The notes under the pieces were generated by a model, which was not told the DNA's origin, did no database searches, and saw only the letters and a program-made list of their open reading frames with translations. Both the position numbers and the translations under genes were made by a program. From Sporosarcina globispora (GTDB lineage: Bacteria > Bacillota > Bacilli > Bacillales > Cytobacillaceae), in contig NZ_LGUF01000007.1 in the NCBI RefSeq assembly GCF_001274725.1, positions 1,567,187 through 1,631,186 of the forward strand: a DNA stretch of 64,000 nt, read 5' to 3'. This document shows, in pieces, positions 26,141 through 35,708 of the stretch (positions are counted from its first letter, which is position 1; each line of letters opens with the position of its first letter).

Positions 26141-26247
26141 TATATGGCCTGATGGTTATTGATTGTGGATAATGTTTTAGCGGTTAAATTTAATTTAGCT
26201 GTTCTCATAAAGTTTAATATTTTTTAGTGCAAACTAAGTTTATCTAA

Positions 26248-26382
26248 CTGAGTTGATTGAAGCGGAAGGTACTTGACTCCTGCGGGAGGAGAGGGAAGTG
26301 AGAGATCCCGCAGGCAAAGCCGAGGAGGCTCTCATTCCTCCCCGCGGAAAGCAAGTGCCTGGAGCGGAAATCAACGGGCAAC
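26248..26382. repeat. Dispersed intergenic repeat, family A, copy 2
   Basis: About 135 bp, closely matching 16518-16650 with scattered substitutions. Ends are inverted (GTTGATTGAAGCGG / CCGGAGCGG-like ... ATCAAC). Lies between tpx and ytxK with no gene in it. Both copies lie in the same orientation. Confidence 0.85.
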
Positions 26383-26507
26383 ATTTATAAGATAAAATGA
26401 CAATCTATGTGAGATTTTAATTTTCACTTCTCATTCAGCACCAAACTTGTGAATGAAACAAAAGCCCGTTAAAATAGGAAAAAGAATAAGGACGGGAGGA
26501 ATATGCT

Positions 26508-27491
26508 GTGAAAATAACTCCGGTTGAGGATTTATTTACCATTTTAAATGAAACGGCTACGATTATGCAGGAAGAACTGCATTGTACATATTTAGAAGCT
26601 CTTGCTGAGACAGGAGAAAATCTATTCCATGAAAGCATACTTCAGGATGAGCTAAGCGAATTGACAGTTAAAAGGCTTAGGAAGAGTTATGAATCCATTA
26701 ACTTAAACAGCTGCACAAAAGAAGAAATCAGAAAATCCTTTCAGCTTGCCATATTAAAAGGCATGAAGGAAAATGTTCAGCCTAATCATCAAATGACTCC
26801 TGATGCAGTAGGAATGCTTATGGGGTATCTGGCTGACAAGTTCATTCAGGAAAAAACATTCCGCCTGCTGGATCCTGCAGTAGGTACAGGAAATTTATTG
26901 ACAACCGTAATGAATCACCAAAAGGATAAAACGGTTGAGGCAACCGGAATTGAGATTGATGACTTATTAATCAAGCTTGCTTATATAAATGCCAATTTAC
27001 AGGAGCACCCCATTCAGTTTTTTAACCAGGATAGCCTTGAGCCGCTGTTCATAGAAGCTGCAGATGCCGTAATGAGTGATCTGCCTGTGGGCTATTATCC
27101 GAATGATGTCCGTTCAGCTGAGTATAAGCTTAGAGCGGATGAGGGGCATTCTTATGCTCATCACCTATATATTGAGCAGAGCATGAATCATGTAAAATCT
27201 GGCAGCTATTTATTTTTTATCATTCCAAATGGAATGTTTGAAAGTGACCAGGCCCCTAAACTGCATGAATTCATTAATGAACATGCTTACATCCAAGGCT
27301 TGATCCAGCTGCCGCTCACCATGTTTAAAAATGAAAAAGCGGCCAAAAGCATTTTTATCCTTCAGAAGAAAGGGGAAGGAGTCACTCCCCCTAAGCAGGC
27401 CCTCTTGGTAAACATGCCCAGCCTATCCAAAACAGCAGAAGTTGAAAAAATTCTCAAGAAAATTGATGTCTGGTTTAAAGAAAGCAAATAA
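26508..27491 (+). CDS. ytxK: Class I SAM-dependent methyltransferase YtxK (N-6 DNA methylase-like)
   Basis: The 327-aa product has a helical N-terminal region (about 1-85) and a Rossmann methyltransferase domain with SAM motif RLLDPAVGTGNLLTTVMNHQ (about 120-140). The catalytic NPPY of type I/II DNA methylases is replaced by SDLPVGYYP (about 188), so DNA methylation is doubtful and the substrate is unknown. GTG at 26508 follows GGGAGGAATATGCT. Located before ackA as in B. subtilis. No restriction partner nearby. Confidence 0.88.
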   Translation: MKITPVEDLFTILNETATIMQEELHCTYLEALAETGENLFHESILQDELSELTVKRLRKSYESINLNSCTKEEIRKSFQLAILKGMKENVQPNHQMTPDAVGMLMGYLADKFIQEKTFRLLDPAVGTGNLLTTVMNHQKDKTVEATGIEIDDLLIKLAYINANLQEHPIQFFNQDSLEPLFIEAADAVMSDLPVGYYPNDVRSAEYKLRADEGHSYAHHLYIEQSMNHVKSGSYLFFIIPNGMFESDQAPKLHEFINEHAYIQGLIQLPLTMFKNEKAAKSIFILQKKGEGVTPPKQALLVNMPSLSKTAEVEKILKKIDVWFKESK

Positions 27492-27501
27492 GGATATACG
27501 A

Positions 27502-27534
27502 AAAGAAGCTGGGCATTTTGCCGGCTTTTTTTTT
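27502..27534 (+). terminator. ytxK terminator
   Basis: AGCTGGGCA, TTT, TGCCGGCT, long T run. Confidence 0.88.
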
Positions 27535-27561
27535 TAATGTATTGAGAGTATAAATTGTGAA

Positions 27562-27820
27562 CGTTGATAACTGTCTAGCGCAAGCAGCCTACCCCCTAGA
27601 GGTCACAAGCTTGTCTAGTTGCGGCTCCTATGGACTCGAAACATAAGCCAATCCCTTCCAGAAGGAAAGAACACCTTCTTGCAGGGCTGGTCTTATGCTT
27701 GTCGTCCCTGGACAGTCGCCTCCACATTTCGGGCAATCCTCCCAAAAAGGAAAAGGACGCCTTTCCGAGAGGCTTGTCTTGTGCTTGTCGGGGGTGGGCA
27801 AGGCGCTTCCGCTTTTCTTT
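27562..27820. repeat. Dispersed intergenic repeat, family B, long copy (B1)
   Basis: About 259 bp. The left end GTTGATAACTGTCTAGCG and right end GGCGCTTCCGCTTTTCTT are shared with the other five copies. The interior (AAGCTTGTCTAGTTGCGGCT, later TCTTATGCTTGTCGTCCCTG) is shared with copy B5 at 52176-52432. Short in-frame stretches across it are not genes. Downstream, 27821-28061 holds the ackA promoter region and nothing else evident. Confidence 0.88.
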
Positions 27821-27971
27821 AAATATAGGGAAGTATCAGAAAATATTTAATTTAATATGAAAACGGTATCATTGCAAGGTGCTTCTTGAAATGTATTACT
27901 TACAGTGTTTAAATGGAAAATTGAGAGATATTAATTGTGGCCGATGCACAAAATATTGTTGTATTACTTTT

Positions 27972-27999
27972 ATTGGCGTATCACACAATTGTTATATAA
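27972..27999 (+). promoter_or_regulatory. Candidate ackA promoter
   Basis: TTGGCG, 16 nt, TATAAA about 65 nt upstream of the ackA start. No clear cre box could be found in this leader although ackA of B. subtilis is CcpA-activated. Confidence 0.4.
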
Positions 28000-28061
28000 A
28001 AGTATGGGTTTGGAGAGACAAAACAGTCCCTTTGAACATCTTCTAAAGGAGCGGTAGCTTT

Positions 28062-29249
28062 ATGGCAAAAATCATTGCAATTAACGCCGGCAGTTCTTCG
28101 TTAAAGTTTCAGTTATTCGAAATGCCGAGCGAAGAAGTTATTACGAAAGGCTTAATCGAACGCATTGGGCTGGATAATGCAGTCTTCAATATTTCTGTAA
28201 ATGGAGAAAAAATAAAGGAAGTAACAGATATTCCTGATCATGCAGTAGCGGTTAAAATCCTGCTTGGAAAATTAACGAATCTTGGAATTATCAAATCTCT
28301 TGATGAAATTGAAGGAATCGGCCACCGTGTAGTTCACGGCGGTGAAGCATTCAACGATTCTGTAGAGATTACGGATGAAGTGCTTGCGAAAATAGATGAA
28401 CTTTCTGAACTTGCACCTCTTCACAACCCAGCTAATATTACGGGAATTAAGGCATTTCAGCAGGTTCTTCCGAATGTACCGGCAGTCGCAGTATTTGACA
28501 CTGCCTTTCATCAGACAATGCCAGAAAGCTCGTTCCTTTATAGCTTGCCATATGAGTACTATGAGAAGTATGGCATCCGTAAATACGGCTTCCACGGAAC
28601 ATCACATAAATATGTATCAGAACGTGCTGCTGAAATGCTTGGCCGTCCGCTTGAACAGCTTCGCCTTATCTCCTGCCACTTAGGAAATGGAGCAAGTATT
28701 ACAGCTATTGAAGGCGGAAAGTCGATCGATACTTCGATGGGATTCACCCCGCTTGCAGGTGTTACAATGGGTACGCGCTCAGGTAATATTGACCCTGCCT
28801 TAATTCCATTCATTATGGAAAAGACAGGAAAGAACGCAGATGAAGTTCTTGACGTCCTTAATAAAAAGAGCGGTATGCTTGGTGTTTCCGGATTCTCTAG
28901 TGACCTTCGCGACATTGAAGTTCAAGCTGTCGAAGGAAATGAAAGAGCAGAATTGGCTCTTGAAGTATTTGCAAACAGAATCCACAAATATATCGGATCT
29001 TATGCATCTCGCATGTATGGTGTAGACGCAATTATTTTCACAGCAGGCATCGGCGAAAATAGTGATGTCATCCGTAAACGCGTCCTCCAGGGGCTTGAAT
29101 TCATGGGCGTATACTGGGATCCTGCATTAAATAAAGTACGCGGTGAAGAAGCTTTCATCAACTACCCTCATTCACCGGTTAAAGTCATGATTATCCCAAC
29201 AAATGAGGAAGTTATGATTGCACGTGATGTTGTGAGGCTGGTAAAATAA
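28062..29249 (+). CDS. ackA: Acetate kinase
   Basis: The 395-aa product makes acetate and ATP from acetyl phosphate in overflow metabolism. ASKHA-fold signatures: [20 protein letters not shown] (residues 3-22), [13 protein letters not shown] (about 145-157), [46 protein letters not shown]. Full length. AAGGAGCGG precedes the ATG. Follows ytxK as in B. subtilis. Confidence 0.98.
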   Translation: MAKIIAINAGSSSLKFQLFEMPSEEVITKGLIERIGLDNAVFNISVNGEKIKEVTDIPDHAVAVKILLGKLTNLGIIKSLDEIEGIGHRVVHGGEAFNDSVEITDEVLAKIDELSELAPLHNPANITGIKAFQQVLPNVPAVAVFDTAFHQTMPESSFLYSLPYEYYEKYGIRKYGFHGTSHKYVSERAAEMLGRPLEQLRLISCHLGNGASITAIEGGKSIDTSMGFTPLAGVTMGTRSGNIDPALIPFIMEKTGKNADEVLDVLNKKSGMLGVSGFSSDLRDIEVQAVEGNERAELALEVFANRIHKYIGSYASRMYGVDAIIFTAGIGENSDVIRKRVLQGLEFMGVYWDPALNKVRGEEAFINYPHSPVKVMIIPTNEEVMIARDVVRLVK

Positions 29250-29258
29250 ATGCAATTA

Positions 29259-29292
29259 CAAGGCAGGAGCTTAGCGCTCTTGCCTTTTTGCT
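29259..29292 (+). terminator. ackA terminator
   Basis: AAGGCA(G)GAGC, TTA, GCGCTCTTGCCTT, TTTT. Confidence 0.82.
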
Positions 29293-29406
29293 GTTCTTGT
29301 CTTTTTTTGCTGCTTTTGTTTTTATGACACAATCAGGCGGAAGGAGAATTCACCATCCTACTTATGCTATACTGAGTCCAAGAAAAATGTTTTGGGAGGA
29401 ATTGCG

Positions 29407-30246
29407 ATGCCATTGAACGATCGGGAAGAAAGTGTTTTGGCCGGAATTCATGAGTGGGAAAACAAGCTGTTTGATTATGAGCCCAATGATTTGGAAATCG
29501 TTTATGATAAATCATTGGAAAGATCTTTTTCACTATTGCCTGAAGAAGTCCAGAATCAGTTTTTTTCAGCAATGGATAGCTGGCTGTTTCATCTTCATGC
29601 GCTAATTCAAGGCTCACAGCTTCAAATGGATGCGAAAGAGCGTATTTTGACGGCGGGCCGTGTTTTTCATTCTGATATTGAGACGATAGAAGACCTTAAG
29701 CAATTGAATATCGACCAGCTTCAATACATAGCACAGCAGCAGATTGCCCGGCATCGTCTTTATTCTTTTGCACAGGGAGGCATTGCGGGCTCAGGAAGCT
29801 CACTCTTGCTGGGGACAGATATCCCTGCCATGGCGGTTATTAATCTGCGTGCCGTACAACTGATTGCCATGACCTATGGCTTTGAGGTTAATACTCCATT
29901 CGAAATGATGAGTTCTCTTAAAGTTTTTCACGCTGCCACATTGCCGCCGCGCATGCAGGGAAGAGCATGGGAAGAATTAATGCACGAGCTCAAGAATCAG
30001 GAAGAATACTATTTTTATGAAGGAAAAGAAGAATTGACTGATCTAACCTGGGTTGAGCAGCCAATGAAGCAGCTTTTTAAAGCAATGGCTATTTACTTTT
30101 TCCGCAGAAAATCAGTTCAAGGAATTCCTTTCATCAGCATGGCCATTGGAGCTGGGGCCAATTATCAGCTGACAAGAAAAGTAACAGATTTCGCTCATAA
30201 ATATTATCAAATGAGATATCTGCATAGAAAGAACAATCAGCAATAA
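29407..30246 (+). CDS. EcsC-family protein
   Basis: The 279-aa product belongs to the EcsC family, seen in the signature FAQGGIAGSGSSLLLGTDIP and AVINLRAVQLIAMTYGFEVN (about residues 115-160), with a basic tail (YYQMRYLHRKNNQQ). Family members sit near ABC transporters or alone; molecular role unknown. ATG at 29407 follows GGGAGGAATTGCG. It is followed after 41 nt by moaB. Confidence 0.82.
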   Translation: MPLNDREESVLAGIHEWENKLFDYEPNDLEIVYDKSLERSFSLLPEEVQNQFFSAMDSWLFHLHALIQGSQLQMDAKERILTAGRVFHSDIETIEDLKQLNIDQLQYIAQQQIARHRLYSFAQGGIAGSGSSLLLGTDIPAMAVINLRAVQLIAMTYGFEVNTPFEMMSSLKVFHAATLPPRMQGRAWEELMHELKNQEEYYFYEGKEELTDLTWVEQPMKQLFKAMAIYFFRRKSVQGIPFISMAIGAGANYQLTRKVTDFAHKYYQMRYLHRKNNQQ

Positions 30247-30287
30247 ACTCCCGAATAAATCTGAGTAATAATTAAAGGTGATGCTAA

Positions 30288-30800
30288 ATGAGTACATTCG
30301 AGCATAAAAAAGAAGCGCCAAAAGAAGTTAGATGCAAAGTGGTCACAGTAAGTGATACGAGAGATAAAGAAACGGATAAAAGCGGAATGCTGATGATTCA
30401 GCTGCTGGAAGAGGCAGGACATATTATAGCTGACTATGAAATAGTCAAAGATGAAGGAGATATCATTCGCGAGGCCGTATTAAAAGGGTGCGAAGACCCC
30501 GGCATTGATGCAGTGCTTACCAATGGAGGTACAGGAATTGCATTGCGGGACGTGACTATCGAGACGGTTAGAGTATTATTTGATAAAGAAATTGACGGAT
30601 TCGGAGAATTGTTCAGGATGCTAAGCTATACGGAAGATATCGGATCTGCCGCCATTCTTTCAAGAGCTGCTGCAGGCACGGTGCAAAATAAAGCCGTTTT
30701 CTCGACACCAGGGTCATCTGGGGCTGTTCGCCTTGCCATGAATAAGCTGATTCTGCCTGAACTCGGGCATATCGTCAGGGAACTAAGAAAAGATTTATAA
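30288..30800 (+). CDS. moaB: MoaB/MogA-family molybdenum cofactor protein
   Basis: The 170-aa product has the MoaB/MogA fold: CKVVTVSDTRDKETDKSGML, DAVLTNGGTGIALRDVTIET (about 84-103, nucleotide binding), AAAGTVQNKAVFSTPGSSGA. In molybdopterin synthesis this protein adenylylates molybdopterin before metal insertion. AAAGGTGATG lies 7 nt before the ATG. B. subtilis has moaB in this neighbourhood. No other Mo-cofactor gene is in the window. Confidence 0.92.
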   Translation: MSTFEHKKEAPKEVRCKVVTVSDTRDKETDKSGMLMIQLLEEAGHIIADYEIVKDEGDIIREAVLKGCEDPGIDAVLTNGGTGIALRDVTIETVRVLFDKEIDGFGELFRMLSYTEDIGSAAILSRAAAGTVQNKAVFSTPGSSGAVRLAMNKLILPELGHIVRELRKDL

Positions 30801-30806
30801 AGGACA

Positions 30807-30840
30807 AAAAACCTTTCCTCGGCGGAAAGGTTTTTTTAAA
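30807..30840 (+). terminator. moaB terminator
   Basis: AAACCTTTCC, TCGGC, GGAAAGGTTTTTTT. Confidence 0.92.
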
Positions 30841-30861
30841 AAGATAGGGAAGTATAATATT

Positions 30862-30933
30862 GAACTTCGAGAACTGTCTAGAAACAGCGCCTACCCCCTA
30901 GAGGTGTCGGGGGTAGGCGCCGGAGCTTTTCTT
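30862..30933. repeat. Dispersed repeat, family B, short copy (B2)
   Basis: About 72 bp. Only the two ends of family B joined: CAGCGCCTACCCCCTAGAGG then GTCGGGGGTAGGCGCCGG, so it folds as a near-perfect hairpin. Its last two bases overlap the stop codon of the minus-strand gene at 30932. Confidence 0.85.
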
Positions 30934-31246
30934 ATGAATGCATTTTTCCAGTAATATCCTGATTCGTTCGATACCATAGCCACAGATCATTTATGACTGA
31001 TGCCAGTTCTGAAATTTCACTGTTGAGTCTGCATGATCTTTCGAAATTTCCTTCATCTGAAAGTTCCGCCTGTTTCCTGTTGATATCCTCTTCGAGCTCG
31101 GCAATGCGGTCAGGAATCCTGCCTCTTATTTTTTCCCATTGGAACAGGATCATTTGCTGTGTTTTTGGCGAATATTCATCCCATTCCCGGTCAAAACCGG
31201 GAGTAGGAATGCCAAGCCGGCCATCATGTGAAAAATACTCCTCCAT
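30932..31246 (-). CDS. Conserved small coiled-coil protein, function unknown
   Basis: The 104-aa product starts MEEYFSHDGRLGIPTPGFDR and has a long charged helix (IPDRIAELEEDINRKQAELS, then ERSCRLNSEISELASVINDL) ending WLWYRTNQDITGKMHS. Likely a soluble coiled coil. ATG at 31246 follows TTGGGGGATTA; the extension to 31324 has no ribosome binding site. The family is not named here. The gene is tailed directly by repeat B2. Confidence 0.7.
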   Translation of the reverse strand: MEEYFSHDGRLGIPTPGFDREWDEYSPKTQQMILFQWEKIRGRIPDRIAELEEDINRKQAELSDEGNFERSCRLNSEISELASVINDLWLWYRTNQDITGKMHS

Positions 31247-31488
31247 TATTAATCCCCCAAACAATGATCTTGTTTTTATTTTACTATAAAGGTGTTTGTG
31301 GTGCATGGATGTTTTAGTATTCAATCTTTTTTATGCAGATACTACTATGGAACCAGTATAAAGATAAATCAACTTGGATCACAAGTACTGATTTATTAGA
31401 AAGGCTAAGGTATTAGTTTACAGATTTTATAGATATCGAATAATATATTGATTATTAAAAATATTAAATTAATTAATAGGGGGAGAAT

Positions 31489-32880
31489 ATGAAAAGGTTT
31501 ATAACTCTTTTAACGGTTTTAGGCATAGTGTGGGGTTTGCTTTTGCCTTATCCCATTGCGGCCCTTGGAGAAGAATTGGGCAGAACAGGAAGCAGCAGCT
31601 CGGATGAGCAAGTCTTTAAACATAAAAAATCAGCAGAATATCCAACCTTGTCAAAAGCAAAGCGCCCCGAGGATGCAGGCTTTTCTTCCAAAAAGCTCAG
31701 AGAAGTTGATAAGCTGATCGAGGAAGAAATAGAAAATGGTTTTCCAGGAGCAGCTTTAGTCATAATTAAAGATGGCAAGATAGTTAAAAACTCCGCATAT
31801 GGTTCAGCCAAAATCTATGATGAAGCTGATCCGTTAAATCACCCGCAGAAAATGAAAACAAAAACCATGTTTGATTTAGCATCAAACACAAAAATGTATG
31901 CCGTTAACTTTTCACTGCAGCATCTTGTTAGTGAAGGAGAGATCAATCTTGAAGAAAAAATTCAGCATTATTTTCCTGAATTTCAGGATTCAGCGGCCGA
32001 CGAAATAAAAGGGAAAAGTGAACTCCGAATAATCGACTTGCTTCATCATACTGCCGGATTTCCTTCAAGCATCCATTATCATAATCCTGAAAGGGCGGGA
32101 GAATTATATTCACAGGAACGCAGTAAAACGCTTTCCATGATTTTAAAAACTCCCCTTCAGTATGAACCAGGCACCAAACAGGTTTACAGTGACATTGACT
32201 ATATGCTGCTGGGATTTATTATTGAAAAAATAACGGGAGAGCAGCTTGACCGTTATACTGAGAATCATATTTATAAGCCCTTAGGATTAAAGCATACTTT
32301 ATTTAATCCGCTTCGCAAAGGGTTCAAAGAGAAGGATTTTGCTGCAACTGAATTACACGGCAACACCAGGGATGGGGTCATTTCCTTCCCTAATATCCGG
32401 ACCTATACTCTTCAGGGAGAGGTTCACGATGAGAAGTCCTTTTATTCAATGGATGGAATATCCGGGCATGCCGGCCTCTTTTCCACAACTGCAGATCTTG
32501 CTGTCCTCCTGCAGGTCATGCTTAATGATGGAGGCTATGGAAATGTAAAGTTATTTGATAAACGAACCATTGATGAATTTGTAAGACCTTATGAAATGAA
32601 TCCTACATATGGGTTAGGATGGCGTTTAAACGGAGATTCAAGTATGGACTGGATGTTCAGCAAGTATGCTGGGAAAGAAGTATTTGGACATACAGGCTGG
32701 ACAGGAACTGTAACGGTGATAGACAGAGAAAATAATTTAGCTATCGCCCTTCTGACAAATAAAAAACATTCTCCAGTCATTGATCCATTAAAAGATCCAC
32801 ATAAGTTTCAAGGTGACACGTACAGCATCAGTCAATACGGAAGTGTAGTTTCAGCAGTTTATGAAGCATTGATTCACTAG
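31489..32880 (+). CDS. Secreted serine hydrolase (beta-lactamase / PBP4* family)
   Basis: The 463-aa product has a signal peptide (MKRFITLLTVLGIVWGLLLP, cleavage near AALGEE) and a class C beta-lactamase-like domain (about 60-455). Catalytic triad motifs: S-x-x-K in DLASNTKMYA (about residue 131), Y-S-D in VYSDIDYMLLGFII (about 234), and H-T-G in VFGHTGWTGTVT (about 403). It may be a penicillin-binding protein-like carboxypeptidase, esterase or muropeptide amidase-associated enzyme; the substrate cannot be told. GGGGGAGA lies before the ATG. It stands alone between a non-coding gap (31247-31488, AT-rich) and argG. Confidence 0.85.
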   Translation: MKRFITLLTVLGIVWGLLLPYPIAALGEELGRTGSSSSDEQVFKHKKSAEYPTLSKAKRPEDAGFSSKKLREVDKLIEEEIENGFPGAALVIIKDGKIVKNSAYGSAKIYDEADPLNHPQKMKTKTMFDLASNTKMYAVNFSLQHLVSEGEINLEEKIQHYFPEFQDSAADEIKGKSELRIIDLLHHTAGFPSSIHYHNPERAGELYSQERSKTLSMILKTPLQYEPGTKQVYSDIDYMLLGFIIEKITGEQLDRYTENHIYKPLGLKHTLFNPLRKGFKEKDFAATELHGNTRDGVISFPNIRTYTLQGEVHDEKSFYSMDGISGHAGLFSTTADLAVLLQVMLNDGGYGNVKLFDKRTIDEFVRPYEMNPTYGLGWRLNGDSSMDWMFSKYAGKEVFGHTGWTGTVTVIDRENNLAIALLTNKKHSPVIDPLKDPHKFQGDTYSISQYGSVVSAVYEALIH

Positions 32881-32885
32881 TCCAT

Positions 32886-32922
32886 TGCAGGCAAAAGTCT
32901 AAACGAGGCTTTTGCCTTTTTT
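32886..32922 (+). terminator. Serine hydrolase terminator
   Basis: AGGCAAAAG, loop of about 11 nt, CTTTTGCCTTTTTT. Confidence 0.88.
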
Positions 32923-32932
32923 ATTGGAAAAA

Positions 32933-33050
32933 TGTATTTATTTTTATACATTTTTAAGAATAAGTATTGATTTTTGAATAAAAGGTTGTTAAAGTAAGAG
33001 AATAATAAATGAATAAAATCATAATTAAAATGTATATTTATACGTATAAT
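32933..33050 (+). promoter_or_regulatory. argGH promoter region with ARG-box-like palindromes
   Basis: AATGTATTTATTTTTATACATT (cut to arms ATGTATTTA / TTTATACAT) near 32931-32952, AATGAATAAAATCATAATT near 33008-33026 and TGTATATTTATACGTA near 33032 all resemble the AT-rich imperfect palindromes bound by the arginine repressor AhrC/ArgR. A weak sigma-A-like pair TTGATT-17-TAAAGT lies at about 32967-32995. Regulation by arginine is expected for this operon; the exact boxes are tentative. Confidence 0.45.
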
Positions 33051-33067
33051 CCAAGGAGGAAATATAA

Positions 33068-34276
33068 ATGTCACAAAATAAAGTCGTTCTTGCTTACTCA
33101 GGCGGTTTAGATACATCAGTTGCGGTTAAATGGCTGCAGGACCAAGGATATGCAGTTGTTGCCTGCTGTCTTGATGTTGGTGAAGGAAAAGACCTCAACT
33201 TTATCCAGAAAAAAGCATTATCTGTTGGAGCTGTCCAATCCTATGTGATTGATGCAAAAGAGGAATTTGCAAATGAATATGCATTAATAGCACTGCAGGC
33301 ACATGCTTTATACGAAAATAAATATCCATTAATCTCTGCTCTTTCTCGTCCGCTTATCGCCAAAAAGCTTGTTGAAGTAGCAGAAAAAGAAGGTGCAGTA
33401 GCAGTCGCACATGGATGTACCGGCAAAGGAAATGACCAGGTTAGATTTGAAGTGGCGATCCAGGCACTGAATCCTGATCTGCAGGTATTAGCTCCGGTTC
33501 GTGAGTGGAGCTGGTCACGTGAGGAAGAAATTGAGTATGCAAAACAAAATAATATTCCTATTCCAATTAATCTTGATTCTCCATACAGCATTGATCAGAA
33601 CCTATGGGGCAGAAGCAATGAGTGCGGAGTCCTGGAAGATCCATGGGCAGCTCCTCCGGAAGATGCATACGATCTTACAGTTTCACTTGAAAAAGCTCCA
33701 GACACCCCTGATACCGTTGAAATCGGATTTGAAAAGGGTGTACCAGTCAGCTTGAATGGCACCTTCATGAAGCTTTCCGAGCTTATTGCTGAACTGAACG
33801 AACTTGCTGGCAAGCATGGGGTTGGGCGTATTGACCATGTAGAAAATCGCCTTGTCGGCATTAAATCCCGTGAAGTTTACGAGTGCCCGGGAGCGATGAC
33901 ACTTCTTAAAGCCCATAAAGAGCTTGAGGATTTAACGATGGTAAAAGAATTGGCTCACTTTAAACCGGTTATTGAGAAAAAAGTGGCTGAGCTAATTTAT
34001 GAAGGATTGTGGTTCTCTCAGCTCAACAATGCATTAACTGCTTTCCTGAAAGAAACCCAAACCTTTGTTACAGGAACAGTAAGAGTGAAGCTGTTTAAAG
34101 GCCATGCGATTGTAGAGGGGAGAAAATCTCCTTATTCACTGTACGATGAAAAATTGGCTACCTATACTTCTGATGATGAATTCGACCATAATGCGGCAGT
34201 TGGCTTTATCAAGCTATGGGGCTTGCCTACAAAGGTACAGAGCATTGTTCAAAACAGCAAGAAGGTGACAGTGTGA
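33068..34276 (+). CDS. argG: Argininosuccinate synthase
   Basis: The 402-aa product joins citrulline and aspartate with ATP. PP-loop motif [20 protein letters not shown] (residues 6-25); [16 protein letters not shown] and [14 protein letters not shown] are family signatures. CAAGGAGGAAAT precedes the ATG. The last codon overlaps the argH start (GTGTGA), so the pair is coupled. Confidence 0.98.
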   Translation: MSQNKVVLAYSGGLDTSVAVKWLQDQGYAVVACCLDVGEGKDLNFIQKKALSVGAVQSYVIDAKEEFANEYALIALQAHALYENKYPLISALSRPLIAKKLVEVAEKEGAVAVAHGCTGKGNDQVRFEVAIQALNPDLQVLAPVREWSWSREEEIEYAKQNNIPIPINLDSPYSIDQNLWGRSNECGVLEDPWAAPPEDAYDLTVSLEKAPDTPDTVEIGFEKGVPVSLNGTFMKLSELIAELNELAGKHGVGRIDHVENRLVGIKSREVYECPGAMTLLKAHKELEDLTMVKELAHFKPVIEKKVAELIYEGLWFSQLNNALTAFLKETQTFVTGTVRVKLFKGHAIVEGRKSPYSLYDEKLATYTSDDEFDHNAAVGFIKLWGLPTKVQSIVQNSKKVTV

Positions 34277-35664
34277 AAAAGTTATGGGGAGGCAGATTCA
34301 CAAAATCTGCTGAAGAATGGGTAGATGAATTCGGGGCGTCTATTTCATTTGACAAGGAATTAGTTTTGGAAGATATCGAAGGAAGCATGGCCCATGTTGC
34401 CATGCTTTCTAAAACAGGGATTATCACTGAGGACGAAGCTGAAAAAATCAAAACTGGCCTTCAGCAGCTTAAAGGGAAAGCTGCCAAGGATGAACTGGCT
34501 TACTCAGTAAAACTTGAAGATATTCATTTAAATCTTGAGAGTCATTTGACCGAACTGACTGGCCCTGTCGGCGGTAAACTTCATACCGCAAGAAGCCGAA
34601 ATGACCAGGTGGCAACAGACATGCATTTATACCTTCGCAAGCAGGTGAAGCTGATAGTTGAATTGATTCAGGAAATGCAGGAAGAGTTAGTGACCCAGGC
34701 TGAAAAAAATGTGGAAACCATCATGCCGGGTTATACGCATCTGCAGCGGGCACAGCCGATCTCTTTCGGCCACCATCTAATGGCCTATTTCTGGATGCTT
34801 GAGAGGGACAAAGAGCGATTTTCTGAAAGCTTAAAGAGAATTAACCTTTCTCCTCTTGGAGCAGGGGCTCTGGCTGGCACCACTTTCCCGATTGACCGTG
34901 AATATACAGCAGAACTTCTTGGGTTTGAGGGAATTTATGAGAACAGCTTGGATGCGGTCAGTGACAGAGACTTTATTCTTGAGTTTTTATCCTCAAGCTC
35001 CATCCTGATGATGCATCTGTCACGTTTAAGTGAAGAATTCATCCTTTGGTCAAGCCAGGAGTTTCAATTTATTGAACTGGACGACAGCTTTGCAACAGGC
35101 AGCAGCATTATGCCGCAGAAGAAGAATCCCGATATGGCCGAACTCATCCGCGGTAAAACGGGGCGTGTATACGGTAACCTCATGGGGCTCCTGACAGTAC
35201 TGAAGGGTCTGCCGCTTGCCTATAACAAAGATATGCAGGAAGACAAGGAAGGAATGTTTGATACTGTAAAGACAGTCACAGGTTCACTGAAAATTTTTGC
35301 AGGGATGATCCGCACCATGAAGGTTAAAACAGAGCAGATGGAAAAAGCGACTAAAAATGATTTCTCCAATGCTACTGAATTAGCGGATTATTTATCTGAT
35401 AAAGGTATTCCATTCAGAGAAGCGCATGAGATTGTCGGAAAGCTTGTCCTTGTTTGTGTACAAAAGGGATGCTTCCTGGGAGATTTGCCTCTTGAAGAAT
35501 TCAAGAATGCACATTCATTGTTTGAAGAAGATATTTATCAAGTACTTGATCCGTATACAGCTGTCAAAAGAAGAAATAGTGCAGGGGGAACAGGGTTTAA
35601 ACAAGTTAGTATCGCGATTGAAAAAGCGAAGGAATCTCTTGGCGCTACAGAAGTATGTAAATAA
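34273..35664 (+). CDS. argH: Argininosuccinate lyase
   Basis: The 463-aa product splits argininosuccinate to arginine and fumarate. The fumarase/aspartase-superfamily loop [20 protein letters not shown] (about residues 277-296) holds the catalytic Ser; [15 protein letters not shown] and [20 protein letters not shown] are typical. The start is GTG at 34273 within the argG stop, with GGTGA 4 nt upstream; the frame upstream of it is argG overlap. Normal length. Confidence 0.98.
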   Translation: MKKLWGGRFTKSAEEWVDEFGASISFDKELVLEDIEGSMAHVAMLSKTGIITEDEAEKIKTGLQQLKGKAAKDELAYSVKLEDIHLNLESHLTELTGPVGGKLHTARSRNDQVATDMHLYLRKQVKLIVELIQEMQEELVTQAEKNVETIMPGYTHLQRAQPISFGHHLMAYFWMLERDKERFSESLKRINLSPLGAGALAGTTFPIDREYTAELLGFEGIYENSLDAVSDRDFILEFLSSSSILMMHLSRLSEEFILWSSQEFQFIELDDSFATGSSIMPQKKNPDMAELIRGKTGRVYGNLMGLLTVLKGLPLAYNKDMQEDKEGMFDTVKTVTGSLKIFAGMIRTMKVKTEQMEKATKNDFSNATELADYLSDKGIPFREAHEIVGKLVLVCVQKGCFLGDLPLEEFKNAHSLFEEDIYQVLDPYTAVKRRNSAGGTGFKQVSIAIEKAKESLGATEVCK

Positions 35665-35671
35665 ATAATCG

Positions 35672-35708
35672 CAAAAAAATGGCGCTGCAGCAAGCAGCGC
35701 CATTTTTT
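35672..35708. terminator. Bidirectional terminator between argH and uspA-like gene
   Basis: AAAAAATGGCGCTGC, AGCAA, GCAGCGCCATTTTTT, a perfect 15-bp stem with A and T runs on either side. Confidence 0.95.

Noticed and set aside
26508..27491. Restriction-modification system at ytxK
   Set aside because: No restriction gene nearby, the catalytic NPPY is missing, and the locus is part of the conserved core order.
27619..27860. Open frames of 67 and 76 aa in repeat B1
   Set aside because: They are read-throughs of a non-coding repeat; the same frames are not preserved in copy B5.
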